Assembly (NCBI RefSeq): GCF_040822115.1
Contig: NZ_CP162004.1
Location: 2,232,001-2,296,000 of the forward strand
From: Flavobacterium sp. WC2421
GTDB taxonomy: Bacteria > Bacteroidota > Bacteroidia > Flavobacteriales > Flavobacteriaceae
Direction: 5' to 3'
DNA: 64,000 nt
In this document: in pieces, positions 17,237 through 26,024 of the stretch
Numbering within the stretch: position 1 is the stretch's first letter
How the letters are laid out: each line of letters begins with the position of its first letter
Position numbers and translations under genes: made by a program
The notes under the pieces: model-generated
Told to the model about the DNA's origin: nothing
The model's input: only the letters and a program-made list of their open reading frames with translations
Database searches by the model: none

Positions 17237-18178
17237 CTATTTCTTTTGAATTGGACTAATAATTTCAACATTTTGAAAAACAATTGCCCCTTTTATTACT
17301 CCTGCAATGGTGCTTCTTAATGCATCAATTATTTGAATTTTTAATTCGCTTTTTGGATATATTAAACTCACTTCGCGTGCCGGCTTTGGTTCTTTAAATT
17401 GGCGGAGTTTTATTTTATCTGAATCTTTTAGATCTAATGTATGCAAATAGGGAAGTAGTGTTGTTCCTAAACCTTCATCCGCTAATTTTATCAAGGTCTC
17501 AAAACTCCCACTTTCAATTTGGAAATGATTGAATTCATTTTTAGCGGTATGTTTACATAAATTTAATATTCCTTCTCTAAAACAATGCCCGTCTTGCAAT
17601 AACAATATTTCGTCTAAATTTAAATCTGAAACTTCAATTTCTTCTTTTTGAAAATGGTGATGACTTTCAGGAATGTAAGCGACAAATGGTTCAAAGTATA
17701 AAACAATTTCTTTGATTTTTTCTTCCATTAATGGAGTCGCTGCAATAGCCGCATCTAGATGGCCATTATTTAGTTTGGTAATTATTTCCTCCGTATTAAG
17801 CTCTTCTATAATAAGTTTTACTTTTGGATATTTTTTTATAAAATTGTTTAAAAACATAGGTAGTAAAGTGGGCATTATCGTTGGGATGATTCCCAATCTA
17901 AATTCCCCGCCAATAAATCCTTTTTGTTGTTCTACAATGTCCTGAATTCGATCGGCTTCATTAACAATGTTTTTAGCTTGATTGACAATTTTTTGTCCAA
18001 TATCAGTAAGCTGAATTGGTTTTTTTGTTCTATCAAAGATCTGAATACTTAATTCTTCTTCTATTTTTTGGATTTGCATACTCAAAGTAGGTTGGGTAAC
18101 AAAACATTTTTCAGCAGCCAAAGTAAAATTTTTATGTTCGGCTACTGCAAGGACGTATTTTAATTGTGTAATTGTCAT
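17237..18178 (-). CDS. oxyR: LysR-family regulator, OxyR-like
   Basis: This is a 313-residue LysR regulator. The winged helix-turn-helix is at residues 1-60 (MTITQLKYVLAVAEHKNF, then FVTQPTLSMQIQKIEEEL). The effector-binding domain has two cysteines, in LLQDGHCFREGILNLC, which align with the redox-active Cys pair of OxyR (Cys199/Cys208). In OxyR these form a disulfide on peroxide exposure and activate transcription. It is divergent from dps, a classic OxyR target, which supports the call. A -7 motif TATATTTG lies 19 bp before the start. Confidence 0.88.
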   Translation of the reverse strand: MTITQLKYVLAVAEHKNFTLAAEKCFVTQPTLSMQIQKIEEELSIQIFDRTKKPIQLTDIGQKIVNQAKNIVNEADRIQDIVEQQKGFIGGEFRLGIIPTIMPTLLPMFLNNFIKKYPKVKLIIEELNTEEIITKLNNGHLDAAIAATPLMEEKIKEIVLYFEPFVAYIPESHHHFQKEEIEVSDLNLDEILLLQDGHCFREGILNLCKHTAKNEFNHFQIESGSFETLIKLADEGLGTTLLPYLHTLDLKDSDKIKLRQFKEPKPAREVSLIYPKSELKIQIIDALRSTIAGVIKGAIVFQNVEIISPIQKK

Positions 18179-18196
18179 CTATAGTATTTTATGATG

Positions 18197-18204
18197 CAAA
18201 TATA
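18197..18204 (-). promoter_or_regulatory. -7 promoter motif of the oxyR-like gene
   Basis: The minus strand reads TATATTTG (TAnnTTTG), 19 bp before the start codon, in the 96-bp region shared with dps. Confidence 0.4.
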
Positions 18205-18249
18205 AAAACAATCAATTTAAGTTATAGTATTTTTTTCTGTTTTATAAGG

Positions 18250-18257
18250 TAAATTTG
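18250..18257 (+). promoter_or_regulatory. -7 promoter motif of dps
   Basis: TAAATTTG (TAnnTTTG) lies 18 bp before the ATG at 18275. No good -33 element was found, which would fit an activator-dependent promoter such as an OxyR target. Confidence 0.45.
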
Positions 18258-18274
18258 GATAAAATTAAAAAATT

Positions 18275-18748
18275 ATGAAAATGAATATTTTAGGTTTACC
18301 AATTAAAGAGTCACAACTAATAGTAAAAGAATTAAATGTATTACTTTCTAATTTTCAAGTTTATTATCAAAATTTAAGAGGGATTCATTGGAACATTAAA
18401 GGAAAGCGTTTTTTTGATTTGCATATTAAATTTGAAGAATTGTATAATGACTCCCAATTAAAAATAGATATGATTGCAGAGCGTGTCCTTACACTAGGGG
18501 GAGCACCTCTACATACATTTGAAGATTATATAAATAATAATCAACTTATTGTGGGGAAAAATATTTCCAATGATGAAAAAGCGATTCACTTAATAGTGGA
18601 TTCTTTATCTCATTTACTAAAAATTGAAAGAGAAATTCTCAACAAAACGGGTGAAATTAATGATGAAGGAACGAATGCTATGATGAGTGATTTCATTTCT
18701 GAACAAGAAAAAACAATTTGGATGATGCAAGCTTGGCTAGAAGAATAG
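18275..18748 (+). CDS. dps: Dps-family ferritin-like DNA protection protein
   Basis: This is a 157-residue member of the Dps family, which forms a 12-mer that oxidises and stores iron and protects DNA from peroxide. The family pattern is visible: NLRGIHWNIKGKRFFDLHIKFEELYND (written here only for its ligand order His, Asp, Glu) near residues 45-70, then IAERVLTLGG near 80-90. A second in-frame ATG two codons later is equally possible as the start. It is divergent from the OxyR-like regulator, and a strong terminator follows. Confidence 0.93.
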   Translation: MKMNILGLPIKESQLIVKELNVLLSNFQVYYQNLRGIHWNIKGKRFFDLHIKFEELYNDSQLKIDMIAERVLTLGGAPLHTFEDYINNNQLIVGKNISNDEKAIHLIVDSLSHLLKIEREILNKTGEINDEGTNAMMSDFISEQEKTIWMMQAWLEE

Positions 18749-18769
18749 ATTAGTATATATTGAATGATA

Positions 18770-18811
18770 AACGCCCAGTTTTAAACAAATTAATAACTGG
18801 GCGTTTTTTTT
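18770..18811 (+). terminator. Terminator after dps
   Basis: The stem AACGCCCAGTT/AACTGGGCGTT is followed by seven T, about 20 bp after the stop codon. Confidence 0.9.
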
Positions 18812-18883
18812 ATTATGTTAAAATTTTATAAATTTTTTTGCACATAGTTTTTATTTTATAAGTTATGCCTTATTTTTGCAACC

Positions 18884-19168
18884 ATGAAGTTAATAGCTCG
18901 TTTATTATTATTCTTATTTATTGCTTTTCTATCCACTCCTACTATAGTTAGGATGATAGAGAAATCTTGTGATACCTCAGTAATTTTTAGTATGACCGAA
19001 GAGGAACATGCTAAAAAAGAATTTAAAGTGTTTGATTACTATAGTGAATTACAAGATGTATCTTTATTAAGTAATTATAATAAATCTAGTTTGATACTTT
19101 CTGAAAACTTGTCAAAGCATGATAAAATTAGTGCTAGTATCTTTTCCCCTCCGCCTGATTTGGCATAA
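18884..19168 (+). CDS. Small membrane-anchored or exported protein upstream of sulP
   Basis: This is a 94-residue protein of unknown function. An N-terminal hydrophobic segment (LLLFLFIAFLSTPTIV) could be a signal anchor. The rest is a short charged region (FSMTEEEHAKKEFKVFDYY) ending in a Pro-rich tail (FSPPPDLA). It lies 82 bp upstream of the SulP transporter gene on the same strand, after the dps terminator, so it may be the first gene of a bicarbonate/anion transport cluster. A motif TATTTTTG at 18871 sits too close to the ATG for a normal leader. Confidence 0.7.
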   Translation: MKLIARLLLFLFIAFLSTPTIVRMIEKSCDTSVIFSMTEEEHAKKEFKVFDYYSELQDVSLLSNYNKSSLILSENLSKHDKISASIFSPPPDLA

Positions 19169-19249
19169 TATTTCCGATTAAATTTTAAAAAATTAACTGC
19201 TTTACATTTTACATGTATAGTCTGTTTATGTATCATTTATTGTACTATT

Positions 19250-20905
19250 ATGACAAAAAAAATCAATCTTTTTGCTAACCTTAAATCAGATTTTGCTTCT
19301 GGTTTAGTGGTTTTTTTGGTGGCGCTTCCCTTGTGTTTAGGAATTGCAATGGCTTCAGGAGCCCCTTTATTTTCAGGAATTATTTCAGGTGTTATTGGCG
19401 GAATTGTAGTAGGGTATTTAAGTAAATCGCATTTAAGTGTATCTGGACCAGCAGCTGGTTTAACAGCTATTATATTAACAGCAATCACTGATTTTGGTGC
19501 TTTTGATATCTTTTTGACAGCAGTCTTGATTGCGGGATTTATTCAACTTGCTTTAGGCTTTATAAAAGCGGGTAGTATTTCAAATTATTTTCCAACTAAC
19601 GTTATTGAAGGAATGCTTGCCGGTATTGGAATTATTATTATTCTAAAACAATTGCCACATGCCTTTGGATATGATGCCGATTTTGAAGGAGATCAATCGT
19701 TTGTACAAAGAAACGGAGACAACTCGTTCTCCTCCCTATTTGAAGTGTTTAATCACGTTCAATTAGGTGCAATTGTAATTACAGTTGTGTCATTAATTAT
19801 CCTAATTTCTTGGGATAAAGTACCGTTCTTAAAGAAACTAAAATTAGTTCCGGGGGCCTTAATTGCAGTAGTTTCAGGAATTGTTTTAAATGAAATTTTT
19901 ATAGCATCTGGAAGTTCATTAGCAATATCAAATCAGCATTTAGTTTCGTTACCCGTTCCTACTTCTTTTGAGGAGTTAAAAGGGATTATCGTTACCCCAA
20001 ACTTTTCAGGTATTACAAATCCTAAAGTATGGGTAGTAGGTTTGACTATTGCTATAGTTGCTTCAATTGAGACATTGTTATGTATTGAAGCATCAGATAG
20101 AATGGACGAACAAAAAAGATATACAGATACTAATGTGGAGTTAAAAGCACAAGGTATTGGTAATATTGTAAGTGCATTACTTGGTGGTTTGCCTATGACT
20201 TCAGTTGTTGTGCGTACTTCAGCTAATAATGCAGCTGGTGCAAAATCTAAAATGTCAGCTATCATTCATGGTATTTTGCTATTAATTAGTGTATTGGTTA
20301 TTCCTGTTATACTTAATAAAATTCCGTTAGCGACACTTGCTACTATATTAATTTTAGTGGGATATAAATTAGCTAAACCAGCAACATTCAAACACTTTTG
20401 GGAAAAAGGGAAGTACCAATTTATACCTTTTGTTGCCACCTTAGTTGCTGTGGTAACAACTGATTTACTTAAAGGAGTTGCTTTAGGAATTGTTATTAGT
20501 ATCATTTTTATCTTAAAAGGAAATCTTAAAAGAGCCTATAGCTTTAAAAAAGAAGAGTATTTAGATGGTGATATTATTCACATTGATCTAGCACAAGAGG
20601 TTTCGTTTTTAAATAAAGCGGCAATAAAAAGCACTTTAAATGATATCCCTGAAAATTCTAAAGTAATTATAAATGCCAATGATACGGTGTATATTGCTCA
20701 TGATATTTTAGATTTGATACGTGAATTTAAAAATACTCGTGCTATAGATGAAAATATAAAAGTGAAGTTAAAAGGGTTTAAAAAAGCGTATGATTTAGAA
20801 AATAGCCCTGATTTAGCCAATCATGTTACATTTGAACATTATTATGATGTTGCGAAAAGACAAATGGTAAAAAAAGAAGTAACCGAAGCGTCTTTTAAAA
20901 ATTAA
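19250..20905 (+). CDS. SulP-family anion transporter with STAS domain
   Basis: This is a 551-residue inner-membrane transporter of the SulP/SLC26 family. It has ten or more membrane segments, the conserved early motif LPLCLGIAMASGAPLFSGI, VSGPAAGLTAI near residue 66, and a cytoplasmic STAS-like domain at about 435-540. The family carries sulfate, bicarbonate or other anions. The beta-carbonic anhydrase gene 84 bp downstream suggests bicarbonate as the substrate (BicA-like), but this is inference from context. Confidence 0.93.
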   Translation: MTKKINLFANLKSDFASGLVVFLVALPLCLGIAMASGAPLFSGIISGVIGGIVVGYLSKSHLSVSGPAAGLTAIILTAITDFGAFDIFLTAVLIAGFIQLALGFIKAGSISNYFPTNVIEGMLAGIGIIIILKQLPHAFGYDADFEGDQSFVQRNGDNSFSSLFEVFNHVQLGAIVITVVSLIILISWDKVPFLKKLKLVPGALIAVVSGIVLNEIFIASGSSLAISNQHLVSLPVPTSFEELKGIIVTPNFSGITNPKVWVVGLTIAIVASIETLLCIEASDRMDEQKRYTDTNVELKAQGIGNIVSALLGGLPMTSVVVRTSANNAAGAKSKMSAIIHGILLLISVLVIPVILNKIPLATLATILILVGYKLAKPATFKHFWEKGKYQFIPFVATLVAVVTTDLLKGVALGIVISIIFILKGNLKRAYSFKKEEYLDGDIIHIDLAQEVSFLNKAAIKSTLNDIPENSKVIINANDTVYIAHDILDLIREFKNTRAIDENIKVKLKGFKKAYDLENSPDLANHVTFEHYYDVAKRQMVKKEVTEASFKN

Positions 20906-20989
20906 CTACATAAAATAAATTATTTGTACTTTAACCGTGAATTTTGATGATTGGTTAATTTGGAATATTAAATATTAAAACTGAAAAAA

Positions 20990-21625
20990 ATGAGTGATTT
21001 TTATAAAAAAATATTAGATAATAATAAGGAGTGGGTTGAAACAGCTTTAGCAAAAGACCCAAATTTTTTTGCTGATTTAGCCAAAGGACAAACGCCACCA
21101 TTGTTATGGATTGGTTGTTCAGACAGTCGTGTTCCTGCGAACGAAATCATTGGTGCTAAACCAGGAGAAGTTTTTGTTCATAGAAATATCGCCAATATGG
21201 TGGTACATTCTGATATGAACATGTTAAGTGTGCTTGATTATGCAGTTAATGTATTAAAAGTTAAGCATGTAATCGTATGTGGTCACTATGGTTGTGGTGG
21301 TGTTAAAGCCGCAATGGGGAATCAGTCGATTGGAATTATTGACAACTGGATTCGTCATATTAAAGATGTATATCGTTTGCATAATACTTATTTAGATTCT
21401 ATAGAAGACGAAACGGAACGTTTTAATGCTTTTGTTGAAATAAATATTAAAGAACAAGTTTTTGATTTATCTAAAACTTCTATCGTTCAAGCGGCTTGGA
21501 AAAACGGTCAAGATTTAAGTATTCACGGTTGGGTTTACGGATTAAATTCTGGTTTTGTAACCGACTTAAAAGTAAATATTAGTTCGAATAAAGATTTAGA
21601 TGAAGTATTTCAACTTAAATTTTAA
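20990..21625 (+). CDS. can: Beta-class carbonic anhydrase
   Basis: This 211-residue zinc enzyme interconverts CO2 and bicarbonate. The zinc ligands are visible as Cys43 and Asp45 (WIGCSDSRVPANEI), His99 and Cys102 (VCGHYGCGGVKAA). The Asp-Arg dyad of the class is the D45/R47 pair in the same motif. The length matches the Can/CynT type. It follows the SulP transporter by 84 bp and is closed by a strong terminator, so the two probably act together in bicarbonate supply and pH balance. Confidence 0.97.
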   Translation: MSDFYKKILDNNKEWVETALAKDPNFFADLAKGQTPPLLWIGCSDSRVPANEIIGAKPGEVFVHRNIANMVVHSDMNMLSVLDYAVNVLKVKHVIVCGHYGCGGVKAAMGNQSIGIIDNWIRHIKDVYRLHNTYLDSIEDETERFNAFVEINIKEQVFDLSKTSIVQAAWKNGQDLSIHGWVYGLNSGFVTDLKVNISSNKDLDEVFQLKF

Positions 21626-21626
21626 T

Positions 21627-21661
21627 AAAAAAAAGTCGCTTTTTAAAGCGACTTTTTTTTT
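21627..21661. terminator. Bidirectional terminator after can
   Basis: The stem AAAGTCGCTTT/AAAGCGACTTT has A- and T-runs on either side, between convergent genes. It overlaps the last bases of the LETM1-like gene. Confidence 0.9.
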
Positions 21662-22859
21662 ATTCTACATCTAAGTTTTCATTAAAAGCTGATGGTAGTA
21701 GCTTTGGGATAAACTTGATTAATATAGGTAACAATAAACTTCCTCCCGGCAATAAAAAAATAGTTAATGAAGGAACAGATTTACAGATATCCAACAACTG
21801 TTTTTTTACCTTTTTCTTTTCTTTTTCATCCAAATCTCTTCTTGTAGAAGTTGCTAATAGAATCATTAATTCTTTACTTTCAACAATTTCTTTAACCAGT
21901 CTGTTTTTATTTCGACTGATTAACGTGATAACACTTTGTGTCGTTTGATCATAAAAATGTTTAACGGGATTCGAATAATTAAAATAGGGGATGTCCTTTT
22001 TATTTTTGTTTATGAAGTCATCGGTACTTTTAATACTATCCGTAACAAAGGCATCGGGAACTTTTAATAACTCCCCCAATTTATGTAAAAAATAGACTTC
22101 TTCATTTTCAATTTGGCCATCACTCCACAACGCCATTCCGGCCATGTCAATCAAGTAATATTTTTCTAACTCACTGCTAAAGTAATCCAAATTCAATTCT
22201 TCTAGATTTTGGACATTTACTTTCGAGAATTTACTGTAACGTACAGATGCTTCAAAAAGTTTAATTAATAAATCATCATAATTAGATTTGTTTAACTTGG
22301 TTTTTAAAGCAAGTGAGACAAGGCTATTGATAGTTTCTTCAATTTTCTTTAAATACTTTTCGGGTATTTGTTCGTGAAGTAAATATTGGCGAAAAGCCAA
22401 AACATCGACAAATAATAGTGCATTGGTCACAATATGAGAAAAGTTCTTATTGATAATGTCAATATTGGTTTGAACTCTTTCGTCTATTATTTTTTCTAAA
22501 TTTAAAGAGGGACCACTGTTTGGTAACACTTTTTTAAATAAACTGAAACCTTTCGGGTTCATTTCATTATAAAAAGACAGCGCTTTAGTAATAAAATTTT
22601 CCGGATTGTTATCTTGGGTTGTTAACGAATAAATAGCATGTAAAGTGTTTAATAGAGCCACTTTTGGTACTTCGTTTTGTACCCATCCTTTAGTGTTAAT
22701 TGGCACTGCAGTTTCAAAGGAGACAATGTGTCCGTATATAAAACCAGTTTTTCTGATTTTTTGATAGAATAAATCAGAACTCGTTGAAACGTTTTCTTCC
22801 TTGAGTTTTTGTTTACTAAAATATTTGTCTATCCAACCTGGAGCCGAAGGGTTAATCAT
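21660..22859 (-). CDS. LETM1-related protein with TerB-like middle region
   Basis: This is a 399-residue protein. The C-terminal ~60 residues (KKVKKQLLDICKSVPSLTIF, then LPGGSLLLPILIKFIPKLLP) resemble the LETM1 core, which in mitochondria is a membrane protein tied to K+/H+ or Ca2+/H+ exchange. The middle (about residues 230-290, DMAGMALWSDGQIENEEVYFLHKLG) resembles a TerB/tellurite-resistance-like helical domain. No signal peptide is seen, and one hydrophobic stretch lies near the C-terminus. The bacterial function is not established. It is convergent with can. Confidence 0.75.
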   Translation of the reverse strand: MINPSAPGWIDKYFSKQKLKEENVSTSSDLFYQKIRKTGFIYGHIVSFETAVPINTKGWVQNEVPKVALLNTLHAIYSLTTQDNNPENFITKALSFYNEMNPKGFSLFKKVLPNSGPSLNLEKIIDERVQTNIDIINKNFSHIVTNALLFVDVLAFRQYLLHEQIPEKYLKKIEETINSLVSLALKTKLNKSNYDDLLIKLFEASVRYSKFSKVNVQNLEELNLDYFSSELEKYYLIDMAGMALWSDGQIENEEVYFLHKLGELLKVPDAFVTDSIKSTDDFINKNKKDIPYFNYSNPVKHFYDQTTQSVITLISRNKNRLVKEIVESKELMILLATSTRRDLDEKEKKKVKKQLLDICKSVPSLTIFLLPGGSLLLPILIKFIPKLLPSAFNENLDVE

Positions 22860-22940
22860 GGTTTTATTTTAAAGCTGTAAAGCTAAAGTTTATTTATTAA
22901 TTTATAAAAAAGCAATCTTCAATTAATAATTAAATTAGTA

Positions 22941-23510
22941 TTAATTTCTAGATTTCATATTCTTCTCACAACAACTGATTATTTCGGTAATTCTGTTGTT
23001 TCTTGTTTCTTCCCGTTTTGCTTGATTGAGCCAATATAGGTAGCTTTTTCTATAGGAAGGACTAAAGTTGAGATAATTTTGATAGGCTTTACTATTTTTA
23101 TTAAATGCGTTTTCTAAGTCAGTAGGCATTATCAAATCCTCCACTTTATCAAGACTAGTCCAAGATCCATTTTTTTTAGCAGTTTCAATTTTTGCCAAAC
23201 CACTTTCGTGAATTAAATTAGCATGGAGCAATTTTTCAATATAGGATTTATTGAGTTTGCTCCATACACTTTTATCTTTTCTAGGGGAGAATGCTTGCCT
23301 TCTTCTTTCGGAATCTAATTTTTTGACAGTAGAATCAATCCATCCATAACAAATCGCAACTTGAACTGCTTCTTCCCACCGCATGCTTTCAACAGCACTG
23401 TCTACTTTATAAAAAATCAAATAAACACCATTGGAGTTGGTATGGTTTTCATGAAGCCAATTGCGCCATTCTACTGCATTCTTAAAATAATGATGTTCTT
23501 TTTCTTCCAA
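22941..23510 (-). CDS. YdeI/OmpD-associated family protein
   Basis: This 189-residue soluble protein has the family pattern EWRNWLHENHTNSNGVYLIF at the N-terminus, WEEAVQVAICYGWIDSTVKK near residue 45, and RKDKSVWSKLNKSYIEKL near 80. The C-terminal part has LDKVEDLIMPTDLENAF and SYRKSYLYWLNQAKREETR. Members are annotated as YdeI- or OmpD-associated or 'bacteriocin-protection' proteins, but the biochemical role is not known. It lies 24 bp downstream of sodC on the same strand and may be co-transcribed with it. Confidence 0.87.
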   Translation of the reverse strand: MEEKEHHYFKNAVEWRNWLHENHTNSNGVYLIFYKVDSAVESMRWEEAVQVAICYGWIDSTVKKLDSERRRQAFSPRKDKSVWSKLNKSYIEKLLHANLIHESGLAKIETAKKNGSWTSLDKVEDLIMPTDLENAFNKNSKAYQNYLNFSPSYRKSYLYWLNQAKREETRNNRITEIISCCEKNMKSRN

Positions 23511-23534
23511 AATGGGGTATTTTCCTTAGCTGAT

Positions 23535-24062
23535 TTATTTTATAATTGCTGAACAAGCGACTCTTGCACCTGCATTTCCTGAGGGCTGTGAGGTGAAATC
23601 ATCAGTTCCTTGGTGTACAATTAAACCTTTACCTAGAATATCTTTTGTTTGATCTCCACATCCAATGCACCATTCGTCTGTAGTTAAAGTGATGGTTCCA
23701 TTTCCATTTGCATCAGCTGTAAAGTTTCCAATATCCCCTTTGTGGTATTCTCCAACGCCCCATTTTCCATGTTTTTTAAATGTTGGATTCCAGTGTCCAC
23801 CTGCTGAACTACCATCTGCTGCTGAGCAATCTGATTTTTCGTGGATATGGATGGCATGAACGCCAGGTTGTAAACCGGCTAACTTAGCTACAAAAGTTAC
23901 TTTCCCGTTTTTTTCGGTAAAAGTGGCCGTACCTGAAACTTTGCTATTGCTTTTTGGTTCAAATGCAATGACTAATTTCTTAGCATCACTAGAACTACTG
24001 TTGGTTTTACATCCAATTATAACAGCAATAATAAGGGCAATTGATAATACTATTTTTTTCAT
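23535..24062 (-). CDS. sodC: Cu/Zn superoxide dismutase lipoprotein
   Basis: This 175-residue enzyme converts superoxide to peroxide and oxygen in the cell envelope. The lipobox is IIGC (Cys18). Metal ligands sit in HAIHIHEKSDC (copper His pair), AGGHWNP (bridging and zinc His), EYHKGDIGN, and GLIVHQGTDD. Conserved Cys residues in SDC and RVAC near the ends form the usual disulfide. The length and motif order match bacterial SodC. The YdeI-like gene follows 24 bp downstream. Confidence 0.95.
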   Translation of the reverse strand: MKKIVLSIALIIAVIIGCKTNSSSSDAKKLVIAFEPKSNSKVSGTATFTEKNGKVTFVAKLAGLQPGVHAIHIHEKSDCSAADGSSAGGHWNPTFKKHGKWGVGEYHKGDIGNFTADANGNGTITLTTDEWCIGCGDQTKDILGKGLIVHQGTDDFTSQPSGNAGARVACSAIIK

Positions 24063-24118
24063 TTTTTTAGATTTTAATTATTATATAAAGTTACTTAAAT
24101 AAGTAGTATCTAAAATAA

Positions 24119-24160
24119 AAAAAAACCGCAATGTGTTTTTACTACAATTGCGGTTTTTTG
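24119..24160 (-). terminator. Terminator of the beta-oxidation operon
   Basis: The stem AAAACCGCAAT/ATTGCGGTTTT with A/T-runs lies 35 bp past the acyl-CoA dehydrogenase stop on the minus strand. It also faces the sodC promoter region. Confidence 0.8.
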
Positions 24161-24194
24161 ACAAATAAATTCAACTAAAAACTATCTTCTTTGC

Positions 24195-25985
24195 TTAAAA
24201 GCAATATTCATTTTCTGCAACTAATTTGGTTGTAATTGTTTCTCTTAAACCTACAATATTTGGCATATTTGTATATTTAGTAAAACGTCTTAATCCCATA
24301 AGCATCATTCTTTGTTCGTCTCCTTCAACAAAAGAAATTACGCTTTCTTTTCCCTTTTGAGTAACTACATCTACTGCTTGGTACAAATATAATTTAGCCA
24401 TGGCAATTTGCTCTTGTACTTTATCTTCTCCTTCTTTTTTGGCTAATTTTTCCGTTCTAAGAATCGTACTTTCCGCCATGTAGATTTCAATCAACATATC
24501 TGATGCTGCCATCAATAATTGTTGGTGTGCGTCTAAATCTGGACCAAATTTTTGAACGGCACTTCCAGCAACCATTAGGAATGCTTTTTTCAATTTAACG
24601 ACCATTTCTTTTTCTTCTGCAAATAATTCAGAATAATCAGGAGTTTCAAAAGAAGGAATACCAACTAATTCTTCCGCTACTTTCATAGCTGGTCCTAGTA
24701 AATCAACATGACCTTTCATTGCTTTTTTAATCAACATTCCTACTGATAGCATTCTGTTGATTTCATTCGTACCTTCATAGATACGAGCAATTCTAGCATC
24801 TCTCCAAGCACTTTCCATCGGAGTGTCTTCAGAGAATCCCATTCCACCAAAAATTTGAATTCCTTCATCAGCACAATTTTGAACGTCTTCAGAAACCGCC
24901 ACTTTTAGAATCGAACACTCAATAGCATATTCTTCCACTCCTTTTAATTCGGCATCTTGATGCGTAGCACCTTCTGCTTCACGTGCAATAATTCTGTTTT
25001 CAATGTCTTTTGCTGCTCTGTATGAAGCACTTTCTCCTGCATAACAGCTTGTTGCCATTTCAGCTAATTTGGAACGAATAGCACCAAACTTCGAAATAGG
25101 AGTGTTGAACTGTATTCTTTCATTAGCATATTTTACGGAACCGGAGATTACTCTTCTTTGAGCGTCTAGACAAGCTGCTGCCAATTTGATACGCCCTACA
25201 TTCAACGCATTCATGGCTATTTTAAAGCCATTTCCTCTTTCCGAAAGCATGTTTTCTACGGGAACTTTAGTTTCACTAAAGAAAACTTGGCGAGTTGAAG
25301 AAGCACGAATTCCTAATTTATGTTCTTCTTCACCCATTGTGATTCCATTATTTGGATCATTTTCTACAATGAAACCAGTAATGTTTTTGTCATCTCCAAT
25401 ACGAGCAAAAACAATAAATAAACTACAGAAACCGGCATTAGAAATCCACATTTTTCCTCCAGTGATTTTATAATGTGTTCCGTCTTCCGATAAAACTGCT
25501 TTTGTTTTTCCTGAATTTGCATCTGATCCAGCACCTGGCTCTGTCAAACAATACGCTCCAAACCACTCACCAGAAGCCAATTTAGGAACGTATTTTTGTT
25601 TTTGTTCCTCTGTTCCATAAAGTGTAATTGGCATCGTTCCAATCCCTGTATGTGCTCCAAAAGCTGTAGAGAAAGATCCCGTAGCTCCAGAGATGTAATC
25701 ACAAACAAGCATTGTAGATACAAATCCCATTCCTAATCCGCCATACGCTTCAGGAACAGCAACACCTAGAAGCCCTAAGTCTCCCGCTTTTTTCATACAC
25801 TCTTGTGTATACGCGTAGTCTTTTTTCTCAAAGCGATCTTTGTGTGCCCATAATTCTTTGTCTACAAACTCTTTTACAGAGTCACGCATCATTAATTGCT
25901 CTTCCGAAAAATCTTCTGGTGTAAAGATATCTTCGCATTTTGTTTCTTTTACTAGGAATTGACCTCCTCTGGTTACGTCGCTCAT
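24195..25985 (-). CDS. Acyl-CoA dehydrogenase
   Basis: This 596-residue flavoenzyme carries out the first step of fatty acid beta-oxidation (acyl-CoA to enoyl-CoA). The motifs are GAYCLTEPGAGSDANSGKT near residue 150, ITGGKMWISNAGF near 175, the catalytic-region segment QIFGGMGFSEDTPMESAWRD near 378, and ARIYEGTNEINRMLSVGML near 398. It is longer than the 380-residue type because of a C-terminal extension of about 180 residues, as in the VLCAD-like class. It is last in the operon marR - HCDH/ECH - thiolase - four-helix protein - ACAD. Confidence 0.96.
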   Translation of the reverse strand: MSDVTRGGQFLVKETKCEDIFTPEDFSEEQLMMRDSVKEFVDKELWAHKDRFEKKDYAYTQECMKKAGDLGLLGVAVPEAYGGLGMGFVSTMLVCDYISGATGSFSTAFGAHTGIGTMPITLYGTEEQKQKYVPKLASGEWFGAYCLTEPGAGSDANSGKTKAVLSEDGTHYKITGGKMWISNAGFCSLFIVFARIGDDKNITGFIVENDPNNGITMGEEEHKLGIRASSTRQVFFSETKVPVENMLSERGNGFKIAMNALNVGRIKLAAACLDAQRRVISGSVKYANERIQFNTPISKFGAIRSKLAEMATSCYAGESASYRAAKDIENRIIAREAEGATHQDAELKGVEEYAIECSILKVAVSEDVQNCADEGIQIFGGMGFSEDTPMESAWRDARIARIYEGTNEINRMLSVGMLIKKAMKGHVDLLGPAMKVAEELVGIPSFETPDYSELFAEEKEMVVKLKKAFLMVAGSAVQKFGPDLDAHQQLLMAASDMLIEIYMAESTILRTEKLAKKEGEDKVQEQIAMAKLYLYQAVDVVTQKGKESVISFVEGDEQRMMLMGLRRFTKYTNMPNIVGLRETITTKLVAENEYCF

Positions 25986-26024
25986 GACTTTATTATTTTA
26001 AATTTTGAATTATAAATTTTTAAA

